Source: Actinomyces sp. Marseille-P3109
GTDB lineage: Bacteria > Actinomycetota > Actinomycetes > Actinomycetales > Actinomycetaceae
Reading direction: 5' to 3'
DNA length: 64,000 bases
Assembly: GCF_900323545.1 (NCBI RefSeq)
Contig: NZ_OOHN01000008.1
Location: 2,682,460-2,746,459, forward strand
Both the position numbers and the translations under genes were made by a program. Numbering within the stretch: position 1 is the stretch's first letter; every line of letters starts with the position of its first letter. Below, in pieces: positions 63,655-64,000 of this stretch. Under the pieces are notes generated by a model, which was not told the DNA's origin, did not search any database, and was given only the letters and a program-made list of their open reading frames with translations.

Positions 63655-64000
63655 ATGGTCGGCTTCCGCAAGAAGTCCCAAAACAGCTCCTCCGCCAACA
63701 GGGCGGCCGGACGAGGAGGCTCCGGCGCCTCGCAGCGCTCCCGCGCCTCGCGCACCGAGCCCGCCTCCCGCGCCGGAAGGGGGCGCACCACGGCCGCCAC
63801 CCGTCGGGGGTACAAGACGCCCGAGCAGATGGACTCGCGCTGCCTGACCCTGGCCGAGTCGGCCTCCGGGGTCCTGGGCCGATCCCTGGACCAGGCGCTG
63901 GGACGGCTCCCGGACGCCCCTGGTGGCCCGGGCGCCCCGGGAGGCCCGAACGGCTCAAGCAGTCCGGCCCCGGTGGGATGGTCCGACGCCGTCGGCGCCC
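63655..64000 (+). CDS. Uncharacterised basic protein (partial, runs off right edge)
   Basis: 115 codons visible from ATG 63655, with GAAAGGA 6-7 nt upstream. It begins MVGFRKKSQNSSSANRAAGR and stays Ser/Arg/Gly-rich for about 60 residues, then YKTPEQMDSRCLTLAESASG and a Gly/Pro-rich stretch. Low complexity prevents a family call. The frame is open at the window edge. Confidence 0.6.
   Translation, partial: MVGFRKKSQNSSSANRAAGRGGSGASQRSRASRTEPASRAGRGRTTAATRRGYKTPEQMDSRCLTLAESASGVLGRSLDQALGRLPDAPGGPGAPGGPNGSSSPAPVGWSDAVGA

Overview
The window reads as a high-GC actinobacterial chromosome, most likely an Actinomyces-type organism (Actinomycetaceae). This rests on the GC-rich codon use, the gene content (thiBPQ under a TPP riboswitch, pullulanase, rarA, DUF4235, LuxR-type two-component pairs, Tat lipoproteins) and the remnants of typical actinobacterial IS1634, ISL3 and IS110 elements. 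The genus is an inference; no search was possible.

Layout. 1-9606 is a class II lanthipeptide locus. It holds two identical lacticin-481-group precursor genes on an exact 295-bp tandem repeat (with a third, broken repeat), lanM, a C39-peptidase/ABC exporter lanT, and a converging lanFEG-type immunity exporter. A further immunity-type ATPase with a Pro/Gln-rich tail runs off the left edge. 9870-18446 is ordinary chromosome: an ECF sigma/ogt pair, an SDR, a NarL-type two-component system, a 995-residue kinase-like/flippase fusion, and a membrane protein with its winged-helix regulator behind two palindromic operators.

18456-20183 and 36622-38349 are two apparently identical IS1634-family elements in the same orientation. 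Between them lies a decayed accessory zone (20.2-27.0 kb) with a duplicated membrane-protein module (one copy frameshifted), ISL3 and IS110 fragments, a broken metallophosphoesterase, fragments of a permease, and a histidine-kinase/winged-helix chimera. Intact genes in the same interval are an AlkZ/YcaQ-like protein, a Tat-exported esterase, a second lantibiotic-immunity-type exporter (two permeases and an ATPase), a two-component system whose kinase may lack its 5' end, and pullulanase. A visibly AT-rich island with a DUF2690 protein follows the second IS (about 38.5-39.95 kb).

39.96-64 kb is housekeeping chromosome: TetR and its partner, SPFH protein and RHH protein, HAD pair, ROK regulator, rarA, a large Fe-S oxidoreductase, DUF4235, YdcF, HxlR/NmrA-like pair, the riboswitch-controlled thiamine importer thiBPQ, a compact DUF4011/DUF3320 helicase-nuclease, a zinc-ribbon protein of unknown role, and a partial basic protein at the right edge.

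Most notable: the duplicated lanthipeptide precursors with strong hairpins between them; two families of short intergenic palindromic repeats (a ~75-bp family in three copies and a 111-bp family in two copies); the 21-bp target duplication of the first IS1634 copy; and the recombination scars at 20.3-27.0 kb.
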